From Trichosphaerium sp. ATCC 40318 (Eukaryota > Discosea > Flabellinia > Trichosidae), in assembly GCA_038496445.1 (NCBI GenBank), contig JALMLS010000304.1:62001-126000 (forward strand): DNA of 64,000 bases, read 5' to 3'. Numbering within the stretch: position 1 is the stretch's first letter; every line of letters starts with the position of its first letter. This document shows, piece after piece, positions 24,038 through 35,444 of the stretch. The translations under genes and the position numbers were made by a program. The notes beneath the pieces are model-generated. The model did no database searches. It had not been told where the DNA came from and worked only from the letters and a program-made list of their open reading frames with translations.

Positions 24038-25484
24038 TGCGCTTGCGCGAAGAGAAGTGGTGTTTTTAGAAATGGTTAGAAGAACTGTAACCACAAAACA
24101 GTTTAGAAATTTACAAAAAATTCAAAACGTAATTGTAAGAATTAGCGAGTCAAACAAGGCATGAAAACGCTTGGTAAATAATTTCACCGGTTGTGTGGGT
24201 ACACATCTGTACTGGTACTGTATTTTATCCATTCTCAAGAAAATTACAGGCGAATTTATTTTTGGATACAAAAATGCCTTTTGGTTGTTTTTGAGCCGAC
24301 ATAACGATAGAAACGTGGGCAATGATCTACAAGGTCTTGTCTCTTGAATTCCAATAGTAGCAAGTCTAAAGCTCACAATCCAACAAAACATTTCACATCG
24401 CTTTCTACTTACGTAAGGAGATGTACAGAATGAAATGAATTGATTCCGAAAAAACACGAAATGTTCCGAAAAAAACACGAAATATTCCGAAACATTCCGT
24501 GTTTTTACTGGTAAGTAGATTGCCCTGGACAACCACATCTTAACACAGTTGAAGCAAGAAATTTTGGTTGGTTTCCAAGAGCATTGCAGTGAGCAGCTGT
24601 TCTTGTTCCAAAAAGTGACATAGAAAGAATGAGAAGTGTCACTGAGACATAGTACAATCAGTGGTTCCTGATATGGTGATTTGACTTTGTTTCATTTAGC
24701 GTTGTATACACGACTTTCGTAGTTTCTGTGTGTTGGAAGTGCTCCTTGCTTGTGCTACAGCAAATCAAGATGGTTTTCCGTGCATAACGAGCACTTTCCA
24801 AGCGATTCAAAAGTGATTTGAAAGCGCTTTCTTTTCGCTTCATAACGCCTTGGTAGAAACGCTCTAGAATCACTTGGAAAGCGGTTTGAAAGTGATTTGA
24901 AAGTGATTGCAAAGTGATTGCCAAGCGCTTTTTTTCCTCAAAGCATCAGTATTGGTTGTAATACATCTGAGGTGCACTTGCGAAATAACAAAATTGCAAA
25001 AGGTGCACCTACAACATCAAGAGATAAAAAAACTCATGTAGAAATCGCTTTGGAATCACTTTCAAATCACTTTCAAACCGCTTTCCAAGTGATTCTAAGG
25101 TGTTTCTACCAAGGCGTTATGAAGCGAAAAGAAAGCGCTTTCAAATCAGTTTCGTATCACTTCCAAAGTGATTGTTTTGCACAAAAACCATCTTGATTTG
25201 CTGTAGCACAAGCAAGGAGCACGTCCAACACACAAAAACTACGAAAGTCGCGTGTACAACGTTAAGTGAAAAAAACTTCTCCACAAAACCTATCAGGAGT
25301 ACCAGTGATTTTACTATCTCAATGACATTTCTTTAGACAACTTCGCAAAATACTCGCAGTACTGACTCAGATTATCGTGATTGCAAAAAGCTGTTATCAA
25401 CTTCACTTTTTTGTTACGAACTGCGCTGCAATGCTCTTATAAACTACCTACTAAAAGACCTTGCTTCAACTATATGAGATATGG

Positions 25485-25576
25485 TGTAATGACTATATTC
25501 CGTACTGTACTTAAACACGCCTGTACCTTAATACATAGGAGATTCCTAGGCTAACCTACTTGCCGTTTATCTCCAT
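25485..25576. repeat. Left LTR (last few bases interrupted)
   Basis: This stretch matches 30255-30346 essentially base for base, from TGTAATGACT through ATCTCCAT. The final TACA of the LTR is not in place here, because a CAGGG-ended element follows directly. The near-identity of the LTRs points to a fairly recent insertion. Confidence 0.85.
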
Positions 25577-26615
25577 CAGGGCTGAAACTCAGCTAGGCAT
25601 TGCCTTAAAAAATGATGCATATTCCTAACATTTGGCATTAGATGGCAAAATCAAGGCATTTGCATTTGGCAATGCCCAATAAAATAAGGCATTTTTACAA
25701 AAAGGCAATGCCTTCATCAAAAAGGCATTGATACCAGGCATTTTTGGGCATCTTTTGGCATTGCATAAAATCAGGTAATGCCTTGTATTGCATTTTTTGG
25801 CATTGCATAAAATCAAGTAATGCCCTGTATTGCAAGTACTTTATGCCTTTATTATGCCTTATTTTTTTAAGCAATATATGCCTTGTATTTTAATTCATAT
25901 ATAAGGCATTGCCTATACTATATCATAGGACTGATCACATTAAGGAAGTGGTTTAAGGTAAGTAACAGTCAAACAACTTTTACACTTTTTTTTTCACATC
26001 ACCTACTGACGTTTTATATAGACAGGCACCTAGCGCTCTTAGTAATTCATGAAATTAGACGAAACCACCGCCAAACGAACCGCAGCACCCTATTTCACCT
26101 ACAACAGTAGTAGGAGTGAACTCCGCGATATTTCCAGGACCGCGGAATTCTAACACTACAAGGTAAGTTTTTTTTTTTTTTTTTTCTACACCATCTCATA
26201 TTTTCTTTAAGGTTTTTTCAAATGTGGACTTAGGAGTTTTGTGTATTGTATGTGTACTGTATTATAAAATAAATAATTGTGTTATTACCTGAAAATGCCC
26301 TGGTTTATTAGGCACTGTAGACTATGATAATGCTTCCTTTTTGCCTTTAAAATAAGGCATTGATGCATGAGTTATGCCCTAATTTGAAGGGCATAATTCC
26401 TAAAAATATGCAGGCAAAACCATTGCAATCTTGTGTACCAGATGCAAGCATTTTTCATCAAATATAAGGCATTTTTGGAGCAAAAAATAAGGCATTGCCC
26501 TGTATTTGCCTTTTTGAATGAGGCAAAAACTAGGCATTTTTGTAAAAAATAAGGCATTATTTGGATGAAAATGCCTAGGCATTGTCCAAAAATGCCTTGT
26601 TGAGTTTCAGCCCTG
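25577..26615. mobile_element. CAGGG-ended hAT-like miniature element
   Basis: The termini are CAGGGCTGAAACTCA and its exact inverse TGAGTTTCAGCCCTG. CAGGG ends are typical of hAT DNA transposons. The arms are packed with the words GGCATT, AAGGCATT and AATGCCTT in both orientations, leaving a unique core of a few hundred bases near 25,930-26,270. I see no transposase and no 8-base hAT target duplication (left flank ATCTCCAT, right flank GAAATGTG), so it may have landed with a deletion. Confidence 0.65.
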
Positions 26616-26753
26616 GAAATGTGTCTACAAATTGGCACAACTTTACAATACTCCAGATGACCAAGTGTTATTGATCAATTATTATCATTATGCCATACCG
26701 GCTTGAAATACCAGCAAAATTGGGTCAATAATTTTAGTTAACACAAAACACAA

Positions 26754-29435
26754 ATGTCGTCAGAACCTGTACCTCCGCCTGCTAAAAAATTAAAAGATGA
26801 GGAAGTATTGAAGTGTTTACTGTACCTTTAACAATTATTTTTTACTCTTGCTGTATTTAACTTTTTATTAGTAGTATAAACTTACAATTGAATACTTTAA
26901 ACGGCTTATGTACTTCAAATGAACAAGCTATAACAAAAATTGCAAACACTCAACAAGTTTTAAACGCTCCCACAATTGAAGAGAAAGATATTCCCACGCC
27001 TGACCATGTGCGCTGATGCCAAACCTGCAATATTACATTTGTAACATAATTTATTTTTTTAGAGCGGATTGTCAACAATAATTGTACGGACACTGATAGA
27101 AGAAGGCGCGAGAACACACAAACAAAAAGTAGCAACTTTTACAAAATTAAAAAAAGAAGAAAAGTACAAATCATATGACTTCACCTCAAGCAACAAAAAG
27201 CTTATACGATGCTACACAACTGCTTTTAGAAATTTAAAAGGTTATATCACAAAGTATGTGCGGACAATAAAAGAAACAGACGCAAGCATAAGCTCAGAAG
27301 ACGCTTGTACGGCATATGTGTTTTAGGGGTTTTTTACATTAACATTTTATTTTTTCAGGGGCTATAATTCTTAAAGCTCTTCAACACAATGATTTCTGTA
27401 TTGCCATTTCCTTTGTAAGTACTCCGAAAACAGAGGAGATGTTTAAAACAATGGTACGAGAGACATAAAGGCTTTTTTTGTTGATTCACAATATTAATTG
27501 TTTTTGGTCTCAACATAACAGTAATTTACAGTTCGCCAAAATATGGAAGCTCTCTCCTCAAAAAGCATCGAAACACTACAAACAAGCACAAGTTTCTGGA
27601 CATAGACGTTTTGTGGCTAACAATTATAAACACTTGTACGATTTTCCTTTTTTTTGCTTATTTGGTGTTGACTTGACTTGTAGAACAACATTTGTGCAAG
27701 ATAAAGCAAAAGGATTGCATTTAAAAACACAAATTGAAGCACTTTCTGTAACTATGGGGCTGTCACAACCAAACACAGTAAATATGGAAAACAACAATAC
27801 ACCTAGCATGTTTCCTGTCGACGGCATTGCTGGTAATCGTTCCAATGATACGTTTTCTTTTGGAATAGATAGAAGTACTTTTGATAATGTTTTTCCTGGT
27901 GGCTTTTCTTCAAACTCAATGCTTACTTCTTTCAGAAATGTGGCTTCTATTCCAGGTACATGTTATGTCTGCCCATTAGTATTGTTTTTAACTCTCTTTT
28001 TAGCTGTTTCTCCTAATAGAAGTGGTATTGTTGTGCCCAACAATTCCAACGACTTAATTTCAGACAGTTTTTTTGGTTCTGATTTAATTGATGACAGCGA
28101 CTCACATGGTGGTACTACAATTTTTAAGTCTGGTACAACAATTGCTCCTACGGTTGACCAACACAATACACTTGCCACTAGCCGACATGCTGTTGCTACT
28201 TTTAGCGAAATAGTAGGTGATAACTGTAATACAAGTGTCGATTTAGCCTCTGTGAATGGCTCTATTGGTTCTAGCGTATCATCTGTCGTTACTCATGGTA
28301 TTTCTGGCACTCAAGTAATTGAGTCAGTTGTCACAAGTAAGAGTTACTTATGCTATGTTTGGTTATTCATTATTTTGTAATAGCAACACAGCAACTCGCA
28401 TTGGACGCACAGCTTTCATTTCAAGGTCAAATATATTCATTTGTTGATTTTGTTTGGCTTTATAGCAATGATGGAACTCCAAATGCAAAGCAATTGATTT
28501 CTTATATGGCTTTGTTAAAACAAACACTCCGTACTCAAGGTATGATACATTAAAAAAAAAATAATATTAAACCACAACAGCAGTAAACTTTGAAAGCATC
28601 ATAATTGGTTTGGAAAAAGATTTAGAACACACTCCCGTTTTGGTATGTAAATAAACACCACAAATTCTTATTATTGTATTGAAGGACAAGAGCAACAGCA
28701 GTAATTGTGTTTTTGCTTTGGTGCCATTTGTTTTTCAAGGTCCAAATCCTGCCGTTGTTACTTTGGCGACTATCCAAGATGACTACACTACCAAAATGTA
28801 CCTTACTTTCTTTTTTTTTATCACATCTTAATAACTATGTTGTAGAGGTTGGTTATCAATTGTTGGAGTTGCCAATGACCACATTTACATCTATTGTACG
28901 TGATTTTACATTTATTTTTTCAAAATTGTAATTCTTGTAGGTCCGAAAGTAGCTCCAGACAACATATCTGGTTTTGTGAAATCTGTTGCTCATTATAAAA
29001 AAATAGTTCCATGGATCAATAATCTTCATTGCAAGATAATAAAGGGAAAGCGGGAAATATTAGACTTACAAGCTAATGCAGAAATGGTAGCACGATATGT
29101 TGTTGAAGCTTCTTTAAAATCCAAAACAAAGGTGCTGTGTTTATGATAACTAGATATTAATATGTTTGTAGAAGAAGAAAAGAACAGAGAATTTATATAA
29201 CAAGGTTACAAGCAACGCAAAGCAGCTGTTGAGCCTTTCAAGATTGTGTTCATTGTTTGGAGAATTAATTTACATTGAAAAACAAGACAAGTTGTCCACT
29301 CACTTTTTGTCGTGTATGTCCAATCTTTGTATGTTTTGCTAATGTAACAATGTAGTTAACTCAACTGTGCAAACACACAGTATGAGCACTATTGTAGACC
29401 AGGCTTCAAAAGGATTTATTACGTTTTTTGAATAA
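26754..29435 (+). CDS. Unrecognised multi-exon gene inside the LTR element
   Basis: The reading starts at ATG 26754 with MSSEPVPPPAKKLKDEEV, a nuclear-signal-like opening. It continues through many short GT-AG introns to a stop at 29433-29435. The first intron joins EEVL to NSINLQLNTL in frame, and the last joins SCMSNL to FNSTVQTHSM in frame. A Lys-rich helical part (26.9-27.3 kb) is followed by a Ser/Thr/Asn/Gly-rich middle (27.7-28.3 kb). A more ordered C-terminal half (QLSFQGQIYSFVDFVWLYSN; SGFVKSVAHYKKIVPWINNL; basic KKKKR) ends it. I recognise no transposase, reverse transcriptase or host family. Exon borders around 27.3-27.5 kb and 28.6-28.9 kb are uncertain. It may be a transposon protein of an undescribed type or a captured host gene. 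Confidence 0.5.
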
Positions 29436-29504
29436 TGTAATTACATATCCAATAAATAGAATGAATTGTAAAAATAGTTTTTTTACCTATTTATATAACG
29501 GACT

Positions 29505-29840
29505 GCTGTCAATGATAATAAAAAAAAAAGTATATACCATTAGCAAAGTGGTATAAAATGCAAGTTACAAGTGGTATATACCAAAAAAAAAATGGTATAT
29601 AGGAATGGTATATTAGGTTTTTTCAAGTGAAAAAAAATGGTATAAATTCCGTGTTTATACCACTTTTTCCTGGCATATTAATGGTATATTTTACAAGTAT
29701 ACCAACTTTTTTTGGTATAATATACCATTTTTTTTGGTATATATTGCTGGTTTTTGGTATAAATGCCTTGAAAAGTGGTATAAAAAAAAGGTATATTTGA
29801 TTCAAAAAATAGTATATGCAAAAAAAATATGGTATATGGT
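29505..29840. repeat. GGTATA-rich reiterated repeat, possible miniature element
   Basis: About 335 bases are made largely of GGTATA, TATACC and AAAAAA words on both strands, with longer phrases such as GTGGTATAAA repeated. Left and right edges are roughly inverse (AGTATATACCATTAG... against ...ATGGTATATGG). It has the same build as the CAGGG element's arms: one short word multiplied in both directions. The open reading through it is not a credible gene. Confidence 0.5.
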
Positions 29841-30212
29841 TTTAGACCTGATAAGGCCCAAACTCCTACCCCAGGCCCTGCTTCCACTCCGCGTCCCTCT
29901 GAAGATACGCCTCGCTGTCAGTCCAGTTGGCGTACTGTAGACACGATGGCTACCTTAAAGAATCACTTGATACGTATACGTGACAGCGTGCTCGCTTCGT
30001 CTAAGCAAAATGCTTACTCAAGTGCTGCAAAGGTTCTCATGAGTTTGTTGACTCATGGTTCTTTTTACGTAACTAGTAATTCTCGCAACGATGTTTTCGA
30101 ACATAAAATCGGCTTGCTACATAGTAACGAGGAGGTCCTCCGCTTTGTCACTGAACTCATTTCCAACTTTGACATTGCGTTCTCTTACGAGATTGCTAAG
30201 CTTCGACGCTGA
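29829..30212 (+). CDS. Short coding remnant of the LTR element
   Basis: An open frame of up to 127 codons ends at 30210-30212, about 40 bases before the right LTR. The Pro/Thr/Ser-rich start (GPASTPRPSEDTPR) leads into a helical part (TMATLKNHLIRIRDSVLASS; LHSNEEVLRFVTELIS). Base composition is richer in GC than the surroundings, consistent with a leftover of a retroelement gene. It does not look like an enzyme, and I cannot assign it to gag or any other protein. The true start may lie further in, at the ATG near 29,946. Confidence 0.4.
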   Translation: MVYGFRPDKAQTPTPGPASTPRPSEDTPRCQSSWRTVDTMATLKNHLIRIRDSVLASSKQNAYSSAAKVLMSLLTHGSFYVTSNSRNDVFEHKIGLLHSNEEVLRFVTELISNFDIAFSYEIAKLRR

Positions 30213-30254
30213 CATTGCACAGGAGTGACAACGCTTTAAAAACGGGGGGAGAAC

Positions 30255-30350
30255 TGTAATGACTATATTCCGTACTGTACTTAAACACGCCTGTACCTTA
30301 ATACATAGGAGATTCCTAGGCTAACCTACTTGCCGTTTATCTCCATTACA
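30255..30350. repeat. Right LTR
   Basis: A complete 96-base LTR running from TGTAATGACT to CCATTACA. It sits directly after a polypurine tract and directly before the ATGG target duplication and the resumed copy A sequence (GGTTTGGAGATGG). Confidence 0.85.
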
Positions 30351-30780
30351 ATGGTTTGGAGATGGTAAAAACACGGAATGTTTCGGAATATTTCGTGTTT
30401 TTTTCGGAACATTTCGTGTTTTTTCGGAATCAATTCATTTCATTCTGTACATCTCCTAACGGAACAGATTGTTTTCATCACTAGGCACATGCGAGTATTA
30501 TGTACACGTGTTTGTTTCAAATCGTTTTACCAGTCTTTGTGATACGAACATGGAAAAAAACTGAATTGTAGATCTATAATTTCAGAAAACGAACGTTTTT
30601 CTGAAATAGCACTCAATTTTAACTAATTCAGCTTCTCAGGGTTGTGTTACACGCCCTACGAACTATTGCAGATATTGTTGTGAAAATGCAGTGAATGCTC
30701 AGTTTTCTGTGCATGGTTTAAGCGTTTTTTCTCAGCGTTACTTTTTTTGTAAAGTCAAACTCGCGGAAACCTACTGGTTG

Positions 30781-33700
30781 ATGGAGCCCAACGGCGAGCA
30801 AGGTAGCTCAACAGCATCCAAAAGAGGTGGGAGAGGGCGATCTAGGGGAAGAGGTCGCTCGAGAGGTCGCGGTAGAAGAAATAACCGGCAACCCTATGTA
30901 CATAAGCCTTATGTACCTAAAAAAGCTCGCGAGAAGAATAATGATAAACCTGCAGTTGAAGGAGGTGAAAATAATGTAAAAAATACCAAATCAACCACAG
31001 ACGAACCCAAACAACCCCAAAGGCGCCAAAACTTGGATGACTATGGAAATTATTCAAAATACAAGCCAAAAGCACAAAACAAACGCAAAAAGCGAAATCC
31101 GCGAAAGGCGGAGGTACGAGAGTGTACTAGTACGTTTTCCAACAATATTTAGATCAGCATTTCCAGCGAGCACACAGAACAAGCCAGCCGCATCATTAAA
31201 GAGCTTGTTGATAGTTCTTACAACTGTGCAGTGTGTTTTGATAAAGTTCATGCTAATCAATCCATTTGGCCTTGTAAAGGCTGCCACACAATTTTTCACA
31301 TACGCTGCATTATCCAATGGCGTAGAGAATCCCAGTCAGGTACTACATTTGTTTCAAAAACACGTCGTTCAGCAAAACCATCATTTTCGCTTACTGTGTT
31401 ATAGAAGGTAATGAGTGGAGATGTCCTACCTGTAGAGCAGAGTATACCAAGAGAGCTCAAGCATCTTGTTTCTGTACAAAGCGTAAAGGCTCTATACGAG
31501 CAGACCCATACCTGGTACGTTTTTTTTTCGAACTATCAAAATAGAAACTAATTGTTGTTAAGGTGCCTCACTCTTGCGGAAATTCCTGCGGAAAATTTTT
31601 GAGCTGTAAAGTGCATAAATGTACATTACAGTGTCACCCTGGTTCTTGTCCAAAATGTTCCGCTATGGCGCCAGCCAAACCATGTTTTTGTGGTGCTACA
31701 AAATATCAATTAAGGTACCACGTGCTTTTTTTTTTCGTAGCAAACATTTTAAAAAATCGCGTTTGTCGTGCTGACAACTCCTTCAAAGATGTGGTGAAGA
31801 AGATCACGGTAAATCTTGCGATGCTATTTGTGGTAAAACATTGAATTGTGGCAAGCATACTTGCAAAGAAGTATGTCACAAAGGTACTTAAAATTTATTT
31901 TTTTGAAGTACTTTTTTTTCTGACAGTTTTTAAGGTGCTTGTGCCCCTTGTGCAGTAGAAACGACCCAGAGATGTTACTGCGAAAAAATCACGGAGATTC
32001 GGCCGTGTGGTTCTGAAGAACGTATAGATAGATCAATACCTGGAAACGAACGGCACTTCTCATGCAAAGAGCCTTGTGGACGGTATGTGTTTTTTTAAAT
32101 TAAGTTGTTTTATCTTACTAACTCTTGTGTTTAGACTGCTTTCTTGTGGTAATCATACATGTGCACATACATGTCATGTGGGAGAATGTGGAACTTGTCC
32201 ATACGCTCCTGAAGTGGTAACAAGATGCCCTTGTGGAAAGGTACATAATAGCAACTTCTGTTGTAAGACGCTCCTCCAGATTAACTTTTTTAATTAGTCA
32301 CTTGTCAAAGATTTGTTGGATACGCCCAGAACAAGTTGTACCGATCCTATACCATCTTGTAAAGCAAAATGTGGTAGAGTACGTCTTACTATTTCTTTGA
32401 TATTCTCCTTTGAGTTAACAAGATCAAATAGCGTTTATCATGTGGTCACATGTGTAATTTGATTTGTGGTCATAAAGAACCATGTGACTGCGAAAAGACA
32501 GTAACAGTTTACTGTAGATGTGGTAAAACACCATTCACCAGAATTTGTAAAGGTAATATTATTTTCCTATCATCAAGTGGATGCTACGCACACACTTTGT
32601 AAAAAATACTTGAGCTTTTTTTTGACACGTCTTTTTTTTCTTTAGAAATTGGACCTAACAAAGATGCTTATCGTCGAAATCTGCTTTGTGAAAAATCTTG
32701 TAATGTAGTATTGACGTGTAACTCGCATAAATGCCAAAACGTATGTTGTGCTGCACATCCAAAAGGTAAAGACTAATCTTCGAATTTTACAAATCTCGAA
32801 CATTATTACTTGGTTTGACACTTTCTAATCTTGGCGTAGGTATTGATAATCATGACCCTGAAGGTACACATATTTGTAAGAGAATATGTAACAGGCTTCT
32901 AAATTGTAAAAAACACTACTGCGACAAACTTTGCCATAAGTACGTTAACTTGATACAAAAACCTAAAGAAAATTGAAAGAAAAAAAGTGTATTGCTAATC
33001 TAACTTCAACTATTAGAGGTGGTTGTGGAAGATGCCTAAACTCTTCTTGGGAAGATAGATCATGTCCTTGTGGTAGAACAGTTCAAGAAGCACCAATACA
33101 CTGTGGCGCACCTCCTCTTGTTTGTCATTACCCTTGTAACAAAGAGAGACCATGCGGTCATGTTGATAAGATACAACATACTTGTCACACAGGTAAGTTT
33201 ACTTATACAAACCTCACAATACCTAGTTTTGTACACATCTATTGTAGCTCAGAGATCTAATGTTTTTTCTTTTACAGGTCCTTGTCCGCCTTGTGCAGCG
33301 TTAGTTCAAAAACCTTGCTGTTGCGGTGCTCAAAAATTCTGGGTGAAATGTTCTGTGAACCCGTCTTGCAGTAGACCATGTAATAAGCAGTTATCTTGCG
33401 GTATACATAAGTGCAACAGGACTTGTCACAGTGGACCTTGTGAAAAGAAAGTAGTAGAAGGTGATACTGAAACACGCGTAACTTGCGGGTACGTACACAT
33501 CATTTTTGAGCAAGATATCTTTCTATTGTACTGACTATCTTTTAGTTTCAAGTGTCGTCTCATCAGACCTTGTGGACATCCTTGTAATGCTGAATGCCAT
33601 CCAGGATCGATATGTCCTGAAATACCTTGTACATATAAGGTACGTTCATTTAGAGTTAAAATACTTGTTGCTCACGTGCTTGATGCTGATAACAGCATTT

Positions 33701-35103
33701 TTTTCTATTGTTTTTGCCGCTAACATTTCTTCTTTCTAAGGATACTGTTCGATGTGATTGTGGCAGAATATCAAGGCTTGTACCTTGTCTGAATGGAGAA
33801 GTGAAGAATATTGCCTGTACTGAAGCTTGTTTTGAAGATCAACGCAAAAAGAAACTCGCAGATGCATTTGGCATCTCTGCTTCTAAGTATGTTATCTTTT
33901 TCTGAGATCCTCCTTTTATTTACAACTCTGAGAGTCTAACCACATATCTTTTTAGAGGGCAATCAGTTCGTTACTCTGAGAAACTTCTTGTTCTTGGTAG
34001 ACTAGTACCAAAGTTTGTTAAAGAATGTGAAGGAATGTTTGCAAATCTACTTAATGGACAAATGCTTCGTACTGAGACTACACCTCTTCAAAAGATTCAT
34101 AGAACTATATTATATGAGTTAGCTGGATACTATAATATTCAAATAAGAAAGACTGATAATTCTGTGACATCAAAACTCCTTGTTGAGAAAACGCCACGAA
34201 GTGAAAGGTAACTCTTTTTTTTTTGTTGTTTCTTGACCTGTCAGTCCTTCATTATTTAGTGCAAATTCTTAATTTGTTTATAGACCTGCTGTATTACTTT
34301 CAGAGTCAATGTCAGCTCCACCTCCTGTTAAACCAACGAATCCTTGGGCAGCTAAAAGAGGGTAAGTTTAGAGTTCAAAAAAAAAAATACAAAATGCTTT
34401 GTGTTTCTCATTGTTTTTTCTAGCGCTGATGTTGTTACACAATCACTTGAACCAAAACGAGTCACACTTATGGTCTATGGCTTACAACAAAATGTACGAA
34501 ATTAGATCTATTACCCAAGAAAGAAACTTGGCGCTCGTAAAGTGTTTACTGATTGGTTTTTTAAAATAGGTTAAGAGCAAACACATTCTTGATGCTTTAG
34601 CTGTCATAAAAGCTCACGTTATGTTGCAATGGTTAGATGATAATAGTGCACTTGTTATTCTTGATGATAAGCAATACTTGGAGCACGCAGAACATGGACT
34701 AAGAGCTGCTAAATTTAGGTTCAAGGTAACGACTTTATTCTCTCGAAAAAGTTTTTCCTCACCTTCTTTCTACTAGCCTTTTGAAGATACACAATCTCTA
34801 CGACCAACTAGACAGCAAAATACAAGAACAGCACCAAGAGCTAGAAAACCAGCAATGCCAACTGTTTGGAAGCCTACATATAGTTGGCAAAAAGACCAAA
34901 ACACTTTTAATGTTTTAGCGCAAAAAAAAGCACCAAAAGCACCGAAGCATATAAAGACAAACAGCCCTTCAGCTCCTAAAAAGTCTCGTATGACAACACT
35001 TAGCTTTGATGCACCACCTAAAGAATTCGATGATAAACCTTTACCTGAACCTAAGGAGATAACTTCTTGGACAGAACTGATAGAATCTGACGATGACTTG
35101 TAA
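30781..35103 (+). CDS. NFX1-type RING and NFX1 zinc-finger protein
   Basis: Start is ATG 30781 ([10 protein letters not shown]). An Arg/Gly-rich N-terminus with repeated RGRGRSRG motifs suggests RNA binding. A RING/PHD-like finger follows (YNCAVCFDK...[16 protein letters not shown]...WRCPTCR). Then comes a long series of NF-X1 Cys/His repeats in the pattern CG.H.C...CH.G.C..C (for example [40 protein letters not shown]). After these come an R3H-like segment ([20 protein letters not shown]) and an acidic C-terminus, stop 35101-35103. About fifteen short introns separate the fingers. This matches the NFX1/FAP1/shuttle-craft family, which act as transcription regulators or E3 ligases and, in yeast, in rapamycin response. 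Most junctions are clear; those near 32.3-33.0 kb are approximate. Confidence 0.92.
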
Positions 35104-35444
35104 ATAATGTAAAAAAAGAAACTAAACGAAAAAACATAAAGCAACGCCTTAAAAAACAAACTTGTTCGAAGTTTAGTGCTGCAGTTCTATGGAACAACGT
35201 TACTCAGTGTTTTCACCACTGATGCTTGAATTCTATAATGTAGATGTTTCTATGTAACTGACTTACTTGAGCTAACCTGGTACGTGACACGTGACATAAC
35301 AATTTACAAAAGTCTATGGTCATGTGATGTACATGTCACTTTCGTTCCAATAATGGCTTAATTTGCGGCTAAAGTAGACTGGTTCTTCACTAGTAATTTT
35401 ATTGAACTTTCAGGCTACTGATCTGATACAGACAGTTTTAGTAA

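Larger units (their letters stand above)
25485..30350. mobile_element. LTR retrotransposon-like insertion with short LTRs
   Basis: The element begins TGTAATGACTATATTCCG and ends CTCCATTACA, the expected TG...CA ends. The target is duplicated as ATGG on both sides (25481-25484 and 30351-30354). The uninterrupted sister copy at 58.5-59.7 kb shows the empty site with a single ATGG. A G-rich polypurine tract (AAAACGGGGGGAGAAC) directly precedes the right LTR, as for LTR retrotransposons. I recognise no reverse transcriptase, integrase or protease. The interior is occupied by other elements, an unknown gene and a short coding remnant, so the element is non-autonomous. Confidence 0.8.
24417..30456. 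mobile_element. Inverted-repeat DNA element, copy A, split by later insertions
   Basis: The left end (GGAGATGTACAGAATG...) and the right end (its reverse complement finishing at 30456) are the termini of a roughly 1.2-kb element. An uninterrupted copy lies at 58482-59677 in the opposite orientation. Copy A is flanked by TAA on both sides, a 3-base target duplication. Its own sequence is 24417-25484 plus 30355-30456, and everything between is inserted DNA. It holds CGAAATGTTCC-like terminal words and long internal arms rich in CACTTTCAAATCACTTT-type motifs in both directions. I see no transposase. A 3-base duplication fits PIF/Harbinger or CACTA elements moved in trans. Confidence 0.85.

Noticed and set aside
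24658-25196. Open frames in the element arms encoding SNHFQTAFQVIL-type repeats
   Set aside because: The same text appears on both strands and in both element copies because the arms are inverted repeats; there is no coding signature.
25577-26615. Dense short repeats resembling an array (CRISPR-like at first sight)
   Set aside because: The repeats are irregularly spaced, occur in both orientations and sit between CAGGG inverted termini in a eukaryotic genome; this is a transposable element, not CRISPR.
29505-29840. Tyr/Ile/Lys-rich open frames across the GGTATA repeat
   Set aside because: The peptides are direct translations of the repeated word in several frames, so they reflect low complexity rather than a gene.
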